This document shows positions 30,221-31,647 of a DNA stretch of 31,647 bases, one piece after another; the stretch's first letter is position 1; every line of letters begins with the position of its first letter. Source of the DNA: JAEKLB01 sp050249235 (GTDB taxonomy: Bacteria; Actinomycetota; Acidimicrobiia; Acidimicrobiales; CADCSY01); contig JBFWQW010000024.1 in assembly GCA_050249235.1 (NCBI GenBank), positions 1 through 31,647 on the forward strand, written 5' to 3'. A model generated the notes under the pieces. That model was given only the letters and a program-made list of their open reading frames with translations. It had not been told where the DNA came from and made no database searches. Both the position numbers and the translations under genes were made by a program.

Positions 30221-31647
30221 ATGGCTGATCGATTCGAGCAGGTCGTGAACCTCTGCAAGCGGCGGGGCTTCGTGTTCCCGTCGGCGGAGATCTACGGCGG
30301 CTTCCGGTCGGCCTACGACTACGGGCCGCTCGGCGTGCTGCTCCTGCGCAACGTCCAGGAGGCGTGGTGGCGGTCGATGGTCCAGCTGCGCGACGACGTC
30401 GTCGGGCTCGACGCGTCGATCCTCTCGCCACCGGCCATCTGGGAGGCGTCGGGGCACCTGCAGAACTTCACCGACCCCCTGGTCGACTGCCGCAACTGCA
30501 AGGAGCGCTACCGGCTCGACCAGCTCGAGGACACGACCCTGTGCCCGAGCTGCGGCAAGCGGGACACGTTCACCGAGGCCCGCCAGTTCAACCTCATGTT
30601 CAAGACCTTCGCCGGCCCGGTGGAGGAGTCGGCGGCCACCGTCTACCTGCGCCCGGAGACCGCCCAGGGCATGTTCGTCAACTTCAAGAACGTGCTCGAG
30701 ACGGCCCGCAAGAAGCCCCCGTTCGGGATCGCCCAGGTGGGCAAGTCGTTCCGGAACGAGATCACGCCGGGGAACTTCATCTTCCGGACCCGGGAGTTCG
30801 TCCAGATGGAGATGGAGTACTTCGTGCCGCCGGCCGACGCCGGCACCTGGTTCGAGTACTGGTGCGAGCAGCGCCACCGCTGGTACCTCGACCTCGGGAT
30901 CCCCGAGGGCGACCTTCGCCTGCGCCCCCACGACGCCGAGGAGCTGAGCCACTACTCGGCCGGGACCTCCGACGTCGAGTACCGCTACCCGTGGGGCTGG
31001 GGCGAGCTCGAGGGCATCGCCAACCGCACCGACTACGACCTCAAGCAGCACGCCCAGGCGTCCGGCGAGAAGCTCGAGTACTTCGACCAGGCGAGCGGCG
31101 AGCGCTACGTCCCCTACGTCATCGAGCCGGCCGCCGGTGCCACCCGCACGATGATGGCCTTCCTCCTGGCCGGCTACAGCGAGGACGAGGTCGAGGGAGA
31201 GAGCCGCACGGTCCTGCGGCTCCACCCCCGCCTGGCGCCGTACAAGGTGGCCGTCCTGCCCCTCTCCCGGAAGGACACGCTCACCCCGCTGGCCCGCGAG
31301 GTGCTCGGCCTCCTCCAGCCGTTCGTGATGTGCGACTACGACGAGACCCAGTCGATCGGGCGGCGCTACCGGCGCCAGGACGAGATCGGCACCCCGTGGT
31401 GCGTCACCGTCGACTTCGACTCGCTCGACGACGGCGCGGTCACCATCCGTGACCGCGACTCGCTCGAGCAGGTGCGGGTGCCGATCGACGGGCTGGTGCA
31501 GGAGATCGTCGGCCGGCTGGCGGCCAGCAGACCGCCGCCCGCATCCCGCGGATCGTCGCCCCCCAGGCAAGCCGCGAGGAAGCGGAGCGGAGCGGCGCGA
31601 GGTCGAATTCTCCGGTTACGTGACCTTCGTCTTCGCCTTCGATCACA
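30221..31647 (+). CDS. glyS: Glycyl-tRNA synthetase, alpha2 type (3' end not reached)
   Basis: Class II synthetase charging tRNA-Gly, of the single-chain type found in Gram-positives, archaea and eukaryotes. It opens RFEQVVNLCKRRGFVFPSAEIYGGFRSAYDYGPLG, has a zinc ribbon (CRNCKERYR...CPSCGK), YLRPETAQGMFVNF, motif 2 VGKSFRNEITPGNFIFRTREFVQMEMEYF, GELEGIANRTDYDL and motif 3 PYVIEPAAGATRTMMAF, then the anticodon-binding domain APYKVAVLPLSRKD...CDYDETQSIGRRYRRQDEIGTPWCVTVD. The core ends near IVGRLAA at about residue 434, but the frame stays open as a basic low-complexity tail to the window edge. ATG 30221 matches the family start; CACAAT lies ten bases upstream. Confidence 0.94.
   Translation, partial: MADRFEQVVNLCKRRGFVFPSAEIYGGFRSAYDYGPLGVLLLRNVQEAWWRSMVQLRDDVVGLDASILSPPAIWEASGHLQNFTDPLVDCRNCKERYRLDQLEDTTLCPSCGKRDTFTEARQFNLMFKTFAGPVEESAATVYLRPETAQGMFVNFKNVLETARKKPPFGIAQVGKSFRNEITPGNFIFRTREFVQMEMEYFVPPADAGTWFEYWCEQRHRWYLDLGIPEGDLRLRPHDAEELSHYSAGTSDVEYRYPWGWGELEGIANRTDYDLKQHAQASGEKLEYFDQASGERYVPYVIEPAAGATRTMMAFLLAGYSEDEVEGESRTVLRLHPRLAPYKVAVLPLSRKDTLTPLAREVLGLLQPFVMCDYDETQSIGRRYRRQDEIGTPWCVTVDFDSLDDGAVTIRDRDSLEQVRVPIDGLVQEIVGRLAASRPPPASRGSSPPRQAARKRSGAARGRILRLRDLRLRLRS

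Overview
The window is very GC-rich, densely coded DNA with strong G/C third-position bias and many GTG starts. Gene content fits an actinobacterium: a PhoH-YbeY-CorC-Era block with RecO, UppS and an archaeal/Gram-positive type glycyl-tRNA synthetase near it, a lone RsbW-like ATPase, and abundant CaiB-type acyl-CoA genes. I infer the class Acidimicrobiia or a close relative; no rRNA or marker phylogeny is available here to prove it.

Layout. (1) 1-5279: the 3' part of a citrate synthase gene, a tight bioA-bioF-bioD biotin cluster, a small anti-sigma-type ATPase and a protein resembling acyl-carrier-protein phosphodiesterase. (2) 5324-8353: tRNA-Val(GAC), a FitA/VapB-VapC toxin-antitoxin pair, a 17-bp inverted repeat, and on the minus strand glmS preceded by an unrecognised 89-residue gene. 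(3) 8624-12827: acyl-CoA metabolism, with a CaiB-type CoA-transferase and an enoyl-CoA hydratase facing an amidohydrolase and a beta-hydroxyacid dehydrogenase. (4) 13093-20469: a conserved housekeeping block, LysM membrane protein, HIT, PhoH, YbeY, CorC-type CBS protein, Era, a YihY membrane protein on the opposite strand, UppS and RecO. (5) 20561-30070: a mixed accessory stretch with a SAM methyltransferase, membrane protein, flavin monooxygenase-like enzyme, aminoglycoside-phosphotransferase-fold kinase, deaminase, a frameshifted small gene, NUDIX hydrolase, palindromic repeats, LtrA, a small membrane protein, a [2Fe-2S] Bfd-like protein and a double SnoaL-like protein. (6) 30221 to the end: glyS, still open at the window edge.

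The most notable global signal is a recurring promoter layout. A TANNNT hexamer, usually TA(G/C)(C/G)GT, sits exactly 7 bases before the start codon of at least five genes on both strands, and 6 bases before a sixth. This is the layout expected of leaderless transcripts, and it settles some starts, including a probable CTG start. The second is a family of about 70-bp palindromic repeats, one near 24.0 kb and two in tandem at 26.75-26.89 kb, with a compensatory base change in the stem. The third is a gene at 25.77 kb broken by two frameshifts. I found no CRISPR array, prophage, transposase, or biosynthetic or defence system beyond the VapBC-type pair.
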